A stretch of DNA of 64,000 nucleotides from Pseudomonas sp. DTU_2021_1001937_2_SI_NGA_ILE_001 (GCF_032463525.1 NZ_CP135971.1:5334501-5398500); one strand, 5' to 3'; numbered from the stretch's first letter, positions 40,938-50,105 are shown. The notes: generated by a model from the sequence alone, not told the origin. Numbers and translations are program-made.

Positions 40938-42284
40938 TCAGGCGCCTTTTTCCTCGGCGGTCTGCGCGAGGCCCGGTTGCTGGCGGCGCGCCGGATCACC
41001 CAGCCAGAGCATCAGGCAGACCCCGAGCATGAGGATCGACGCCACCGCATAGAAGGGCACGGAGAACGACTGCGTGGCGTCCTTGATCAGGCCGATCAGG
41101 AACGGTCCGGCGAAGCCGCCCAGGTTGCCGATCGAGACGATCAGCGCCAGGCCGCCTGCCGCCGCGCGACCGGTGAGGATGGTCGAGGGAATGGCCCAGA
41201 AGGTGGCCTGGAACGCCAGAATGCCGGACACGGTCATTGCCAGGCAGGCGACCTTCAGCACCGAGTTGTCTGCCAGTGCCGCACCCACCAGCGCGACGGC
41301 GGCGAAGGTCAGGGCGCTGACCACGTAGGGCAGGCGGTGTTCACTGCGGTTGGCCAGGCGTGCCCAGAGGGTCATCGACAGGGCACCGAGGATGTAGGGC
41401 AGGGCGGTGACCAGGCCGACGCTACTGTTGCTCATGCCCAGGCTCTTGATGATCTGTGGCATCCACAGGCCGATGCCGACCGAGCCGACGATGCAGCAGA
41501 AATTGATGACCGCCAGGGTGAAGACCTTGGGGTTGGTCAGCGCGCTGCGCAGGGTATGGCCGTGGGACGAGCCGATGGCTTGCTGTTCCTGCTTCAGGCG
41601 GTCGTTGAGCCAGGCTTTCTCGCGCTCGTTCATCCAGCGCGCCTTGGCCGGCGTGTCGACCAGCACGAACAGGCAGGCGATGCCCAGCAGCACGGCGGGC
41701 AGCGCTTCCACCACCAACAGGAACTGCCAGTTCTTCAGGCCCATGATGCCGTGCATTTCCATCAGCCAGCCCGACAGCGGCGAGCCGATGATGTTGGCCG
41801 TGGGAATGCCCAGCAGGAACGCGGCGATGGCCTTGGCCCGCCATTTGCCGGGGAACCAGTAGGTGAAGAACAGGTAGACGCCAGGGGTGAAACCCGCCTC
41901 GGCGACGCCGAGCAGGAAGCGCAGGATGCTGAAGCTGACCGGCCCGGTGGCGAAGGCGGTGGCCATCGAGATCAGGCCCCAGGTCACCATGATCCGGGCG
42001 ATCCAGATCCGCGCGCCGAAGCGCTGCATGAGCAGGTTGCTGGGAATCTCGAAAATGAAATAGCCGAAGAAGAACAGCCCGGCGGCCCAGCCGAACATCG
42101 TGGCGGTCAGGCCCAGGTCCTTGTTCATGCTGATGGCGGCGAAGCCGACGTTGGTGCGGTCCAGGTAGCTGACCACGTAGCACAGGAAGATGAACGGCAT
42201 GATGCGCAGCATGACGCGGCGCAGCAGTTTTTCACCCTCGGCGTCGGACAAGGGGGGGAGCGGAGCGGTAGTGTCCTGAGTCAT
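40938..42284 (-). CDS. MFS transporter, anion:cation symporter family
   Basis: 448 residues, twelve predicted membrane helices. RRVMLRIMPFIFLCYVVSYLDRTNVGFAAISMNKDLGL at the N-terminus and the GVAEAGFTPGVYLFFTYWFP stretch near helix 4 are hallmarks of the ACS branch (glucarate/galactarate, phthalate, tartrate, 4-HPA carriers). Lies 62 bases before the amidohydrolase and 45 after the SMP-30 gene, so one operon is likely. It probably brings in the acid produced from a lactone. Weak ribosome site (GAGTG) before ATG 42284. Confidence 0.9.
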   Translation of the reverse strand: MTQDTTAPLPPLSDAEGEKLLRRVMLRIMPFIFLCYVVSYLDRTNVGFAAISMNKDLGLTATMFGWAAGLFFFGYFIFEIPSNLLMQRFGARIWIARIMVTWGLISMATAFATGPVSFSILRFLLGVAEAGFTPGVYLFFTYWFPGKWRAKAIAAFLLGIPTANIIGSPLSGWLMEMHGIMGLKNWQFLLVVEALPAVLLGIACLFVLVDTPAKARWMNEREKAWLNDRLKQEQQAIGSSHGHTLRSALTNPKVFTLAVINFCCIVGSVGIGLWMPQIIKSLGMSNSSVGLVTALPYILGALSMTLWARLANRSEHRLPYVVSALTFAAVALVGAALADNSVLKVACLAMTVSGILAFQATFWAIPSTILTGRAAAGGLALIVSIGNLGGFAGPFLIGLIKDATQSFSVPFYAVASILMLGVCLMLWLGDPARRQQPGLAQTAEEKGA

Positions 42285-42329
42285 GACGTCACTCTTTTAT
42301 TGTTCTTGGACGGTTTTTTTTGCGGGCTG

Positions 42330-43250
42330 TCAGCTGTGTGAGTACATCGCCAGGCCCGCTGTGCTGGTGGTCACCTGGAGGATCGAGCCGGATTCCGATT
42401 CGGTGATGTAGAGGTTGCGGTTGTCTGCGCCGCCGAACGCCAGGTTGGTGTTGCTGATGCCCTGGCAGGAAACGATGCGTTGCAGCGGCTCGGCGACCTT
42501 CGACAGCTTCCATACCGAACCGAACCCGGTATGCGCGATGTACAGGTTGCTGTCCTGGTCGAGAGCCAGGCCGTCGGGGCCGCCCAGGCCGCCGTGCAGT
42601 TGGGCGAACACCCCGACCTTGCCGATGATCGAGCCGTTGCCCAGGGGGATGCGCCAGATCTGCTGGGCGCGGGTGACGGCGATCAGCAGGTGGTTCAGAT
42701 GTGGGTCATAGACGATGCCGTTGGGGCTGGGGATGGTGTTGATCAGGCACGACAGCTGGCCGTCGTGGCTCAGCTTGTAGACCCGCCCGCTGGCATCCTG
42801 CAGGCCGGTCTGGCCCTGGTCGGTGAAGTAGAGGTCGCCGTTGGGCGCGAACACCAGGTCGTTGACGCCCTTGAAGCCTTCGGAGCCGGCCGATTCCAGC
42901 AGAGGTTCGATGTGCCCGCTGTGCGGGTCGAGGACCATGATTCCGCGTTTGTAGTCGGTGATGAAGATCCGGCCATCGCGATGGATTTTCAGGCCATTGG
43001 GCCAACCGTCGTATTCGCAGACCAGGGTCCATTCGCCCTGGGGCGAGATGCGGAAGATGCGGCCGTAGGGGATGTCGGTCACGTAGAGATTGCCATGCCG
43101 ATCAAAGGATGGCCCTTCCAGGAACGAGTCGATTGCACGCCCCTGGCGATTGGCGTCCGCCCAGGCGGTGCGACGCGCGTTGCGGAATTGCTCGGGCAGA
43201 CGGGTGAAGACCTGGGTCTCGACGACGGCCGGGGCCGGAAAGAAGCTCAT
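42330..43250 (-). CDS. SMP-30/gluconolactonase family lactonase
   Basis: 306 residues, six-bladed beta propeller. Metal and active-site pattern: DSFLEGPSFDRHGNLYVTDI (Glu), GVNDLVFAPNGDLYFTD (Asn), and GGPDGLALDQDSNLYIAH (Asp). The family hydrolyses sugar-acid lactones (glucono-, xylono-, galactarolactone) with a divalent metal. No signal peptide, so cytosolic, unlike the Tat-type amidohydrolase two genes downstream. GGAGG lies six bases before ATG 43250. First gene of the three-gene minus-strand operon. Confidence 0.9.
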   Translation of the reverse strand: MSFFPAPAVVETQVFTRLPEQFRNARRTAWADANRQGRAIDSFLEGPSFDRHGNLYVTDIPYGRIFRISPQGEWTLVCEYDGWPNGLKIHRDGRIFITDYKRGIMVLDPHSGHIEPLLESAGSEGFKGVNDLVFAPNGDLYFTDQGQTGLQDASGRVYKLSHDGQLSCLINTIPSPNGIVYDPHLNHLLIAVTRAQQIWRIPLGNGSIIGKVGVFAQLHGGLGGPDGLALDQDSNLYIAHTGFGSVWKLSKVAEPLQRIVSCQGISNTNLAFGGADNRNLYITESESGSILQVTTSTAGLAMYSHS

Positions 43251-43320
43251 GCGGGCCTCCTGTTGCGCAGGTTGTTATTGGATTTAATGAAACGCCATTT
43301 CAAAATAAAGCATCAAAAAC

Positions 43321-43352
43321 AAAAAAGCGACCCTGGGGCCGCTCGTTTTTTT
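43321..43352 (-). terminator. terminator after the porin gene
   Basis: On the minus strand, AGCGGCC-CCAG-GGTCGCT forms a hairpin followed by six Ts. It separates the porin gene from the lactonase operon. Confidence 0.75.
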
Positions 43353-43463
43353 GCGATTTACACTCTTTCTTGAATTTTTATCGGGTTTTTATTGACACAT
43401 TGTTCTGAAGTAAGGGGGGCGTTTTCGCCTGGCGGTGGGTTCAGGCCTGCCGGCCGGAGACAC

Positions 43464-44792
43464 TCAGAACGGCACGGCGACGATCAGCTGGCTGTAGACG
43501 TTGGTGCCGTTGCCACCGAACTGGCTGCCGCCGTTGTCCTGGCCCTTGCGTGGTTTGTACAGGCCCACCAGCGGCGTGATGATCAGATGTTCATTGATTG
43601 CCCACTCGGCGTACAGGTCGGTTTCCCGGCCGTCGAGGTTGAGCGCCTGGCCCGTATGCAGGGTGCGGTAGTCGAAGAACAGCGCGCCAAGGGTCAGGTT
43701 TTCCAACGGCTTGGCTTTCAACCCCAAGTGATGCACCTGCGTGTTGCTATTGAAGGGGCCGGCATAGTTGGCGGCCACCTCACCCTGGAACCAGGTACCG
43801 AACCCGCGGTTCTGACCGTTGAACAGGGCGTCCCAGCCTTGCGAGTAGCGGCTGTAGCGGTAGGTGAGGTCCGGGCTCCAGGGCAGGTTCGCGAAGGTGT
43901 AGCCGCCTTCCAGGTACCAGGCTTTCTCGGCGCCCGCGTCCTTGTCCTGCCAGGCGTATTCGAAGGAGAAATGCGCGTTGTCGATACCGGCATTGCCTGC
44001 ACCGCGCAGGCTGTAGATGTTCATGCCATCGCGCTGGCGCTGGAAGTCGCTGGCGTAGCGGTCATCCACGCCCAGGCCGTGGATCCAGGTCAGCCCCAGG
44101 GTGCCGGGTGCGGCGCTGTACTCCAGGGTGCCAGCGGCCATTTCGGTCTTGGCCTGGGCACGATTGTCGGACTTGAACCACAGCAGGCTGCCGTGCAGGC
44201 CGTCCTTGCCGCCCAGGCGCAGCACTGCGGTCTTGTCGAAGGCATGCCGGGCTGCCAGGTAGTACGCACCGCCGCGGTTCAGGTCGCCATCTGCCACGCC
44301 CTTGCCCATGTTGATGCCGTCGTCGTTGATGATGAAGCCGTCGCCCAGGGTGATCACCTGGCGGCCCCATGACAGATCGACGCCATCCTTGCCCAGTAGC
44401 GGGAACAGTTCGCCGGACTTCCAGCCGGCGAAGGCTTCGTCGAATTTGCTCGTCCGTTCACTGCCGTCGGTGAAACCGGCGGCGTCGCCGTCACCCCAGG
44501 TCGCCGAGCTGACCAGGTTGGCGGTGCCGTACAGGCTGCCGAACGAGCCCAGCCCCTGGGTGCCGCTCAGACCGTACTTGATGAAGCCCTCGCGCCAGGT
44601 CGAGCCGCCGGACGTGCCGTCATAGTTCTTGCGGCTGTTGAAGTGCCCATATACGGCGAGGAAGTTGCCGGTCAGGGTGGTGTCGTCGTCGCTGTAAAGC
44701 GCCACGGCCTGAGCCTGGCTGGCACCCAGCAGGGTGCTCAGGCCAAGGCCGAGCAGGGTGGGCAGGGTATTGCGTCGGTTGAAGCGCTCCAT
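43464..44792 (-). CDS. outer-membrane beta-barrel porin
   Basis: 442 residues. Signal peptide MERFNRRNTLPTLLGLGLSTLLGASQAQA, then alternating amphipathic strands rich in Gly, Tyr and Trp, ending with a terminal Phe (LIVAVPF) as required for BAM assembly. Resembles Pseudomonas substrate-specific porins of the OprD/alginate-export size class, but I cannot place it in a named subfamily. ATG 44792 was chosen because the signal peptide starts there and AAGGGG precedes it. Upstream of the lactone operon but separated by a terminator, so co-function is inferred, not shown. Confidence 0.82.
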   Translation of the reverse strand: MERFNRRNTLPTLLGLGLSTLLGASQAQAVALYSDDDTTLTGNFLAVYGHFNSRKNYDGTSGGSTWREGFIKYGLSGTQGLGSFGSLYGTANLVSSATWGDGDAAGFTDGSERTSKFDEAFAGWKSGELFPLLGKDGVDLSWGRQVITLGDGFIINDDGINMGKGVADGDLNRGGAYYLAARHAFDKTAVLRLGGKDGLHGSLLWFKSDNRAQAKTEMAAGTLEYSAAPGTLGLTWIHGLGVDDRYASDFQRQRDGMNIYSLRGAGNAGIDNAHFSFEYAWQDKDAGAEKAWYLEGGYTFANLPWSPDLTYRYSRYSQGWDALFNGQNRGFGTWFQGEVAANYAGPFNSNTQVHHLGLKAKPLENLTLGALFFDYRTLHTGQALNLDGRETDLYAEWAINEHLIITPLVGLYKPRKGQDNGGSQFGGNGTNVYSQLIVAVPF

Positions 44793-45074
44793 GGGTGTCG
44801 TCCCCTTCGTCTGTGGTTGGCTGCCCGCACAGTTAGGGGTACCCGGTGGACCTGAGTCTTTGCAGCGGCTGCCAGTCTCTTGTCCCTGCTGGCCAGTCAG
44901 GCGCGACTGGCAGGCTGCAACAAGACGTCCGTCAGCCAGGGTCAAGACGTCGGGTGAGGGCGGGCGCAAAGTGAATGGCATCAAGCGGCCAGACCTGTGG
45001 CATCCGCGGCAACGGCCCGCGACTTGCCTGCCAGGGGTTGCCGCTCACGCCAACGACCACTCCAGGGGCCAGAC

Positions 45075-46574
45075 ATGTCACTTCATCAGCAGCTCGACGC
45101 GCACCTCAACCGCGGCACGGTCGGTTTTCCCACCGCGCTGGCCAGTACCATCGGCCTGATCATGGCCAGCCCAGTGATCCTCACCGCCACCATGGGCTTC
45201 GGCATCGGCGGCAGCGCCTTCGCCCTGGCGATGATCCTCGCGGTGATCATGATGCTGGCCCAGGCCACCACGTTCGCCGAGGCGGCTTCGATCCTGCCGA
45301 CCACCGGCTCGGTGTACGACTACATCAACTGTGGCCTGGGGCGTTTCTTCGCGATCATGGGCACCCTGGCGGCCTACCTGATCGTCCATGTGTTCGCGGG
45401 CACGGCGGAAACCATCCTGGCCGGGGTCATGGCCCTGGTGAACTTCGAACACCTCAATACCCTGGCCGAATCGGCCGGCGGTTCCTGGCTGCTGGGCGTC
45501 GGCTTCGTGGTGGTCCTGGGCGTGCTCAACATGTTCGGGGTCAGTGCCTTCGGCAAGGCGGAGATCATCCTCACCTTCGGCATGTGGGTGACGTTGATGA
45601 CCTTCGGTGTGCTGGGCCTGATCGCTGCGCCGGCGGTGCAGCTCGACGGCTGGTTCGGTGCGTCGCTGGTGGGCACCGATCTGGTGACCGTCCTGTCCCT
45701 GGTCGGCATGGCGATGTTCATGTTCGTCGGTTGCGAGTTCGTCACCCCGCTGGCACCGGACCTGCGCCGCTCGGCCAAGGTCATGCCCAAGGCGATGATC
45801 CTCGGCCTGTTGGGCGTGGCCAGTTGCATGTTCATCTACGGCGCGGCGATGAAGCGCCAGGTCGAGAACGTGGTGCTGGACGCCGCCACGGGTGTGCATC
45901 TGCTGGATACACCGATGGCGATCCCGCAATTCGCCCACCAGGTGATGGGCGATATCGGCCCGGTGTGGCTGGGTATCGGCTTCCTGTTCGCCGGCGCGGC
46001 GACCATCAATACCCTGATGGCGGGCGTGCCGCGGATCATCTATGGAATGGCGGTGGATGGCGCATTACCGAAGGTGTTCACCTACCTCAGCCCGCGCTTC
46101 AAGACACCAATACTCTGCATTCTGGTGGCCATGCTGATCCCGTGCCTGCATGCCTGGTACCTGGGGGGTAACACCGACAACATCATCCACCTGGTGCTGG
46201 CCGCCGTGTGTGCCTGGAGCACTGCCTATCTGCTGGTGACCCTCTCGGTGGTCAGCCTGCGTATCCGTCGCCCCGACTTGCCACGCGCCTATCGGTCGCC
46301 GCTGTTCCCGCTGCCGCAGATCGTTTCCAGTGTCGGCATCCTGCTGGGCATGTGGTTCATTACCCCGCCTGGCATGAACCCGGCGGACATCTATGTGCCG
46401 TTCGGCGTGATGCTGGCCGCCACGGCCGCCTATGCGTTGTTCTGGACCCTGGTCGTCCAGCGTGTCCATCCGTTCAGGCCGGCGCGGGTCGAAGACGTGC
46501 TGGCCAAGGAGTTCGCCAGCGAGCCCGGTGTGCACGCGAAGGAGGTTGGCAGCGATGCTTTCAAGACTGTTTGA
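45075..46574 (+). CDS. APC-superfamily amino acid/amine permease
   Basis: 499 residues, about twelve membrane helices. TVGFPTALASTIGLIMASPVILTATMGFGIGG is a variant helix-1 region, and FMFVGCEFVTPLAPDLRRSAKVMPKAMILGLL the helix 6-7 stretch. It is more distant from the AAT type than the permease at 28290. AGGGG precedes ATG 45075. Its 3' end overlaps the DUF3156 gene by 20 bases, and a FeaR-like regulator follows, suggesting an amine or amino acid as substrate. Divergent from the porin with 282 bases between, in which I see no clear operator. Confidence 0.88.
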   Translation: MSLHQQLDAHLNRGTVGFPTALASTIGLIMASPVILTATMGFGIGGSAFALAMILAVIMMLAQATTFAEAASILPTTGSVYDYINCGLGRFFAIMGTLAAYLIVHVFAGTAETILAGVMALVNFEHLNTLAESAGGSWLLGVGFVVVLGVLNMFGVSAFGKAEIILTFGMWVTLMTFGVLGLIAAPAVQLDGWFGASLVGTDLVTVLSLVGMAMFMFVGCEFVTPLAPDLRRSAKVMPKAMILGLLGVASCMFIYGAAMKRQVENVVLDAATGVHLLDTPMAIPQFAHQVMGDIGPVWLGIGFLFAGAATINTLMAGVPRIIYGMAVDGALPKVFTYLSPRFKTPILCILVAMLIPCLHAWYLGGNTDNIIHLVLAAVCAWSTAYLLVTLSVVSLRIRRPDLPRAYRSPLFPLPQIVSSVGILLGMWFITPPGMNPADIYVPFGVMLAATAAYALFWTLVVQRVHPFRPARVEDVLAKEFASEPGVHAKEVGSDAFKTV

Positions 46575-47133
46575 TCGTCTGAGCGCCGAGCGCAACCCCA
46601 GCGGCTACCGGCCTGGAGTGACCCTTGAGCACCTGCGGCGCAACCTTGGCGTGGCGGGTTGGCACCTGCTCGACGCGCAGCGTGCACGGCTGACGCTGGG
46701 CGAGCTGGTGTTTGAAGTGCGCGAGCGCACCGAGTCGCAGCTGTTCATGCACTTGGTGATGAGCGAATTCGTGCTGCAGGTGCAGGGCCGCTCGCGGTGC
46801 ACGGGGCGCTATGCGGTGCACCATGGCGGCGCGATTCGGCGCACCGGCCTGCACTGCCGTGCGCGTGGCGGTGACGGCCAGGCGCTGGCTGACCTGCAGG
46901 CGGCACTGTTGCACGATGCGCCGTTGCGCGAGGCGCTGATGCCGCTGGACTTCAAGCACCTGCGCCTGGAAGTGATCGACGGCCTGTGGTGCCTGCGCCT
47001 GGAGCACATGGGCGGCAGCGAAGTGGTCAATCGCCTTCCGGCGTTTCGCCGCTACATCGCCCTGGGCGCCGAGCAGAAGGCCTGCCTGTTCGCGGCATTG
47101 CAAGCCTGGCGGCGCATCCTCGGCGAGATCTGA
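46555..47133 (+). CDS. DUF3156 family protein
   Basis: 192 residues, soluble, Arg/Leu-rich (RLFDRLSAERNPSGYRPGVTLEHLRRNLGVAGWHLLD). I recognise it as DUF3156, a family of unknown function. It starts inside the permease gene (20-base overlap) with a perfect GGAGG eight to ten bases before ATG 46555, so translation is coupled. A regulatory or accessory role for the permease is the natural guess. Confidence 0.75.
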   Translation: MLSRLFDRLSAERNPSGYRPGVTLEHLRRNLGVAGWHLLDAQRARLTLGELVFEVRERTESQLFMHLVMSEFVLQVQGRSRCTGRYAVHHGGAIRRTGLHCRARGGDGQALADLQAALLHDAPLREALMPLDFKHLRLEVIDGLWCLRLEHMGGSEVVNRLPAFRRYIALGAEQKACLFAALQAWRRILGEI

Positions 47134-47184
47134 GCGCGCCTGGCACGCATCCTGCCTTCATCCGATGAATCCCAGTGACCGTTG

Positions 47185-47218
47185 TGCGCATATTGTTAAC
47201 ATGTTATCAATGCGCGCA
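47185..47218. promoter_or_regulatory. 34-bp dyad upstream of the FeaR-like gene
   Basis: Two 17-base half-sites match at 14 of 17 positions around a perfect central palindrome TAACATGTTA (47197-47206); outer ends are TGCGC and GCGCA. It lies 29 bases before ATG 47247, overlapping where the promoter should be. Probable operator. Confidence 0.6.
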
Positions 47219-47246
47219 TAACAACAAGATTCTCGTGGAGGTAGGT

Positions 47247-48206
47247 ATGCAATCTGATCAGCTCGCCCGCCAGGGCCTCGAACAATGGACGGCCACACTG
47301 CATGCCATCTGTGGTCGTTTCGACACCGAGCTGGCCTTCAATCGCTCTCTGTTCATCGGCCAGATCCACACCTGGAAGCGTTCCGGGCTGGAGCTGGCCA
47401 GCCTGCGTACCAATGCCGGCAACATCACCCGCCAGGCTGGCAGCGCCGACCTGGACAACGATGCCGAATGCTTTCTGGTCAGCCAGCGCTCCGGCTACTC
47501 GCAGATCACCCAGCACGGCACCAGCATCCGCCTGGCGCCCGGTGAGCTGTTGCTCATGGACTCTGCCGGGCACTGCCAGATCACGCCGTTCGGGCTGATC
47601 GAGCATGCCTCGCTGTCACTGCCGCGTCGTGACGTCTACAAGGGGCTCAAGGGCCGCCCGGCATTCGGCAGGATCTCCGCCACGCGTACCTGCGGGCGCA
47701 TGCTGCACGTGCTGATGGATCAGATGTGCAAGCACGCCGGGGATGACGAGAACCCCGAAGACGACCCGTACGGCCTGCAGAATGCCCTGGTCTCGTTGCT
47801 GCCGTCGGCCCTCGAACAGGCTGAGGCAGCCTGTGTCGATGCGGCGGTGCTGGGCAATGCCAACCTGCGCGGCTGCGTGCAGAAACTCATCGACGAGTCC
47901 CTGGGCCAGCCTGGCCTGACCCCGGCGGCCCTGGCGGCGCGGTTGAATATTTCGGTGCGCCACCTGTACCGGCTGTTCGAAGAGGAAGGCGACAGCGTAT
48001 GCCGCTATATCCAGCGTGCCCGCCTCAAACGCAGTGCCGAGGACCTGGCCAACCCCTTCCTGCGCAACGAATCCATCACCACCATCGCCTACAAGTGGGG
48101 GTTCACCGATTCGGCGCATTTCAGCCGTTCGTTCAAGAAGCAGTTCGAGCAGTCGCCCAAGGATTTCCGCAGCTTGAGCCTAGTGCAGGCTACGGGCACT
48201 GCCTGA
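47247..48206 (+). CDS. AraC-family regulator, FeaR-like
   Basis: 319 residues. The N-terminal domain (about 40-185, with FNRSLFIGQIHTW and APGELLLMDSAG) is the AraC-binding-like 2 domain; the C-terminal double HTH is at about 215-315 (LTPAALAARLNISVRHLYRLFEEEGDSVCRYIQRARLKRSAEDL, then ITTIAYKWGFTDSAHFSRSFKKQF). FeaR in E. coli activates amine oxidase and phenylacetaldehyde dehydrogenase genes. GGAGG lies before ATG 47247. Converges with the EAL/GGDEF gene, overlapping it by 17 bases. Candidate targets are the upstream permease and perhaps the aldehyde dehydrogenase at 34.5 kb. Confidence 0.88.
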   Translation: MQSDQLARQGLEQWTATLHAICGRFDTELAFNRSLFIGQIHTWKRSGLELASLRTNAGNITRQAGSADLDNDAECFLVSQRSGYSQITQHGTSIRLAPGELLLMDSAGHCQITPFGLIEHASLSLPRRDVYKGLKGRPAFGRISATRTCGRMLHVLMDQMCKHAGDDENPEDDPYGLQNALVSLLPSALEQAEAACVDAAVLGNANLRGCVQKLIDESLGQPGLTPAALAARLNISVRHLYRLFEEEGDSVCRYIQRARLKRSAEDLANPFLRNESITTIAYKWGFTDSAHFSRSFKKQFEQSPKDFRSLSLVQATGTA

Positions 48207-49983
48207 ACAGGTGCGGGCGCAACGGCGCGGTGTCTGGCAGGGTGTCGATGCAATGCACGCTGGCGCCGATCACCTCTTTGGCGTAGTGCTTGGCCTGGGA
48301 GGCGAGGTCGGCCAGCTGGTTGGCGTCGATGCGGCCGCAGGCCTCCTGGCGCAGGTGCACGACCCCGATGGACAGCGACAGCAGGGGAAACTCCTGGCGC
48401 AGACCCTGGCGATTGAGGGCGATGAAACAACCCGCCTCCAGGTGCTCGGCGCGGTAGAAACGTCGGCACTGGTTCTGGAAATCGTCGAGCAGCGTCTGCA
48501 GGCGTTTTTGCCAGTCGTCCGGTCCCAGCACCATCAGGAAGTCATCGCCACCGATATGCCCGACGAAATCGCGGCTCGGGTCGATGCGGTCGTTCAGGCA
48601 CTGTGCCAGGCACAACAACACCTCGTCGCCACGCGCATAGCCGTAGATGTCGTTGAAAGGTTTGAAGCTGTCGATGTCCACGTAGCAGATCACCGACTCC
48701 CGGCCCTGTTGCAGCAGGCGCGCCAGGCACTGTTGGATCGGTACGTTGCCGGGTAGCAGGGTCAGCGGGTTGGCGTAACGGGCCTGCTGGATCTTCATCT
48801 CGGTAATCAGCTTGAGCACGTCGATCAACCGGCCCAGTCCCACGTAGCTGCCATTGCAGGTAATGATGAAGTCTTCTTCGATGCGCTGGCGGGCACGGCT
48901 GGTCAGCAGCCGGCTGACCTGTTGCAGCGATTGGTTCTGCTCCACGGCCAGGAAGTCTTCGCTCATCAGCCGGCTGATCGGCTTGCGCGCGAACAGCTCG
49001 GTGGCGAAAGGCTTGAGCAGCGCTTCAGAAAGCGAATGACGGTGCACGATGCCGCACGGGCGCTGGTGTTCGTCCAGTACCGCGACGGAGTTGAGGTTGG
49101 CCTGTTGGCGAAAGGCTTCGAGCACCCGCGCCGTCGGCGTGTCATGGCTGACCGCCGCCTGGCGGTTGAGCAGGGCGCTGAGGTCGGCGTTATCCTCATT
49201 CAGCGAGGGGCTGGGACCTTCCGCCTTCGGCAGCATCAGGCGGGCGTCCTGCACCGGGTTTTCCTGCGGGCGGGCCAGCAGATAGCCCTGCACCAGGTCC
49301 ACGCCCATGTCGACCAGCACACTCAGTTCTTCAGCCAGTTCGATACCCTCGGCGATCACTGTGGCCCGCGAGGCCTTGGCCATCTGCAACATGGAGCCGA
49401 CGAACTCGCGCTTGACCGCATCCTGGTGGATGCCGTCGATGAAATGGCGGTCGATCTTCACGTAGTCCGGGCGCAGTTCCGACCACAGGCGCAGGCTGGA
49501 GTAGCCGGCGCCCAGGTCGTCCAGGGCGATGGAGAAACCCATGTCGCGATAGTGATGCAGGGCCTTGTAGAGCAGGCCGAAGTCATCGGTGGGGGTCTGC
49601 TCGGTGAGTTCGATGACCACGTCCTGGGGCGCGATGCCATAGCGCTGCAGCATGCCCAGGGTGCGCCCTGGCGGGTGTGAGGCCTCCAGCAGCGATTCGG
49701 GCGAAACGTTGAGGAACAGCTTGCCCGGCAGGGCCTGCTGGCTGAAGCGGCGGCAGGCATTCTCACGGCAGGCCAGCTCCAGCTCGCTCAGTCGGCCGCC
49801 TTGGCGGGCTACGGCGAACAGGCTGATCGGTGAATGCAGGGTACTGTTTGACGGGCCGCGGGTCAGGGCCTCGTAACCGAGGATGCGCCGCTCGGAGAGC
49901 ATGACGATGGGCTGAAACAGACTGTGCAACTCACCACGAGCCAGGATGGAACTCAGCGCGCTCAATTGCTCGGTCACGGTCAT
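48190..49983 (-). CDS. EAL-CBS-GGDEF cyclic-di-GMP protein
   Basis: 597 residues. EAL phosphodiesterase domain about 15-250 with all catalytic positions visible (YEALTRG, NVSPES, ELTEQ, DDLGAGYSS, VKIDRHFI, EGIE, QGYLLARP). CBS pair about 270-400. GGDEF domain about 425-590 with VDIDSFKPFNDIYGYARGDEV and GGDDF in place of GGDEF. No membrane segment or signal peptide. Likely a c-di-GMP phosphodiesterase tuned by a CBS ligand (adenine nucleotides in other families); diguanylate cyclase activity is uncertain. Equivalent in position to P. aeruginosa PA3258. Confidence 0.92.
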   Translation of the reverse strand: MTVTEQLSALSSILARGELHSLFQPIVMLSERRILGYEALTRGPSNSTLHSPISLFAVARQGGRLSELELACRENACRRFSQQALPGKLFLNVSPESLLEASHPPGRTLGMLQRYGIAPQDVVIELTEQTPTDDFGLLYKALHHYRDMGFSIALDDLGAGYSSLRLWSELRPDYVKIDRHFIDGIHQDAVKREFVGSMLQMAKASRATVIAEGIELAEELSVLVDMGVDLVQGYLLARPQENPVQDARLMLPKAEGPSPSLNEDNADLSALLNRQAAVSHDTPTARVLEAFRQQANLNSVAVLDEHQRPCGIVHRHSLSEALLKPFATELFARKPISRLMSEDFLAVEQNQSLQQVSRLLTSRARQRIEEDFIITCNGSYVGLGRLIDVLKLITEMKIQQARYANPLTLLPGNVPIQQCLARLLQQGRESVICYVDIDSFKPFNDIYGYARGDEVLLCLAQCLNDRIDPSRDFVGHIGGDDFLMVLGPDDWQKRLQTLLDDFQNQCRRFYRAEHLEAGCFIALNRQGLRQEFPLLSLSIGVVHLRQEACGRIDANQLADLASQAKHYAKEVIGASVHCIDTLPDTAPLRPHLFRQCP

Positions 49984-50006
49984 GGTGGTCTCTGCTACAA
50001 AAATAA

Positions 50007-50043
50007 AAGGTCTGACCCCCTTACAGGGGACAGACCTTTATTT
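50007..50043 (-). terminator. terminator after prc
   Basis: AAAGGTCTG-A-CCCC / GGGG-A-CAGACCTTT stem with loop CTTACA and A/T runs on both sides. On the minus strand the hairpin is followed by a T-rich run, so it ends the prc transcript before the c-di-GMP gene. Confidence 0.85.
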
Positions 50044-50105
50044 GACTACAGAATCATGACTGCTTGATGACGGATTGGCAATTTGCCATTAGTTCCGTCG
50101 GTTGT

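Noticed and set aside
40806..42341. 511-residue plus-strand frame rich in Gln/Gly/His over the MFS gene
   Set aside because: Antisense to a clear membrane transporter; composition is typical of GC-rich shadow frames.
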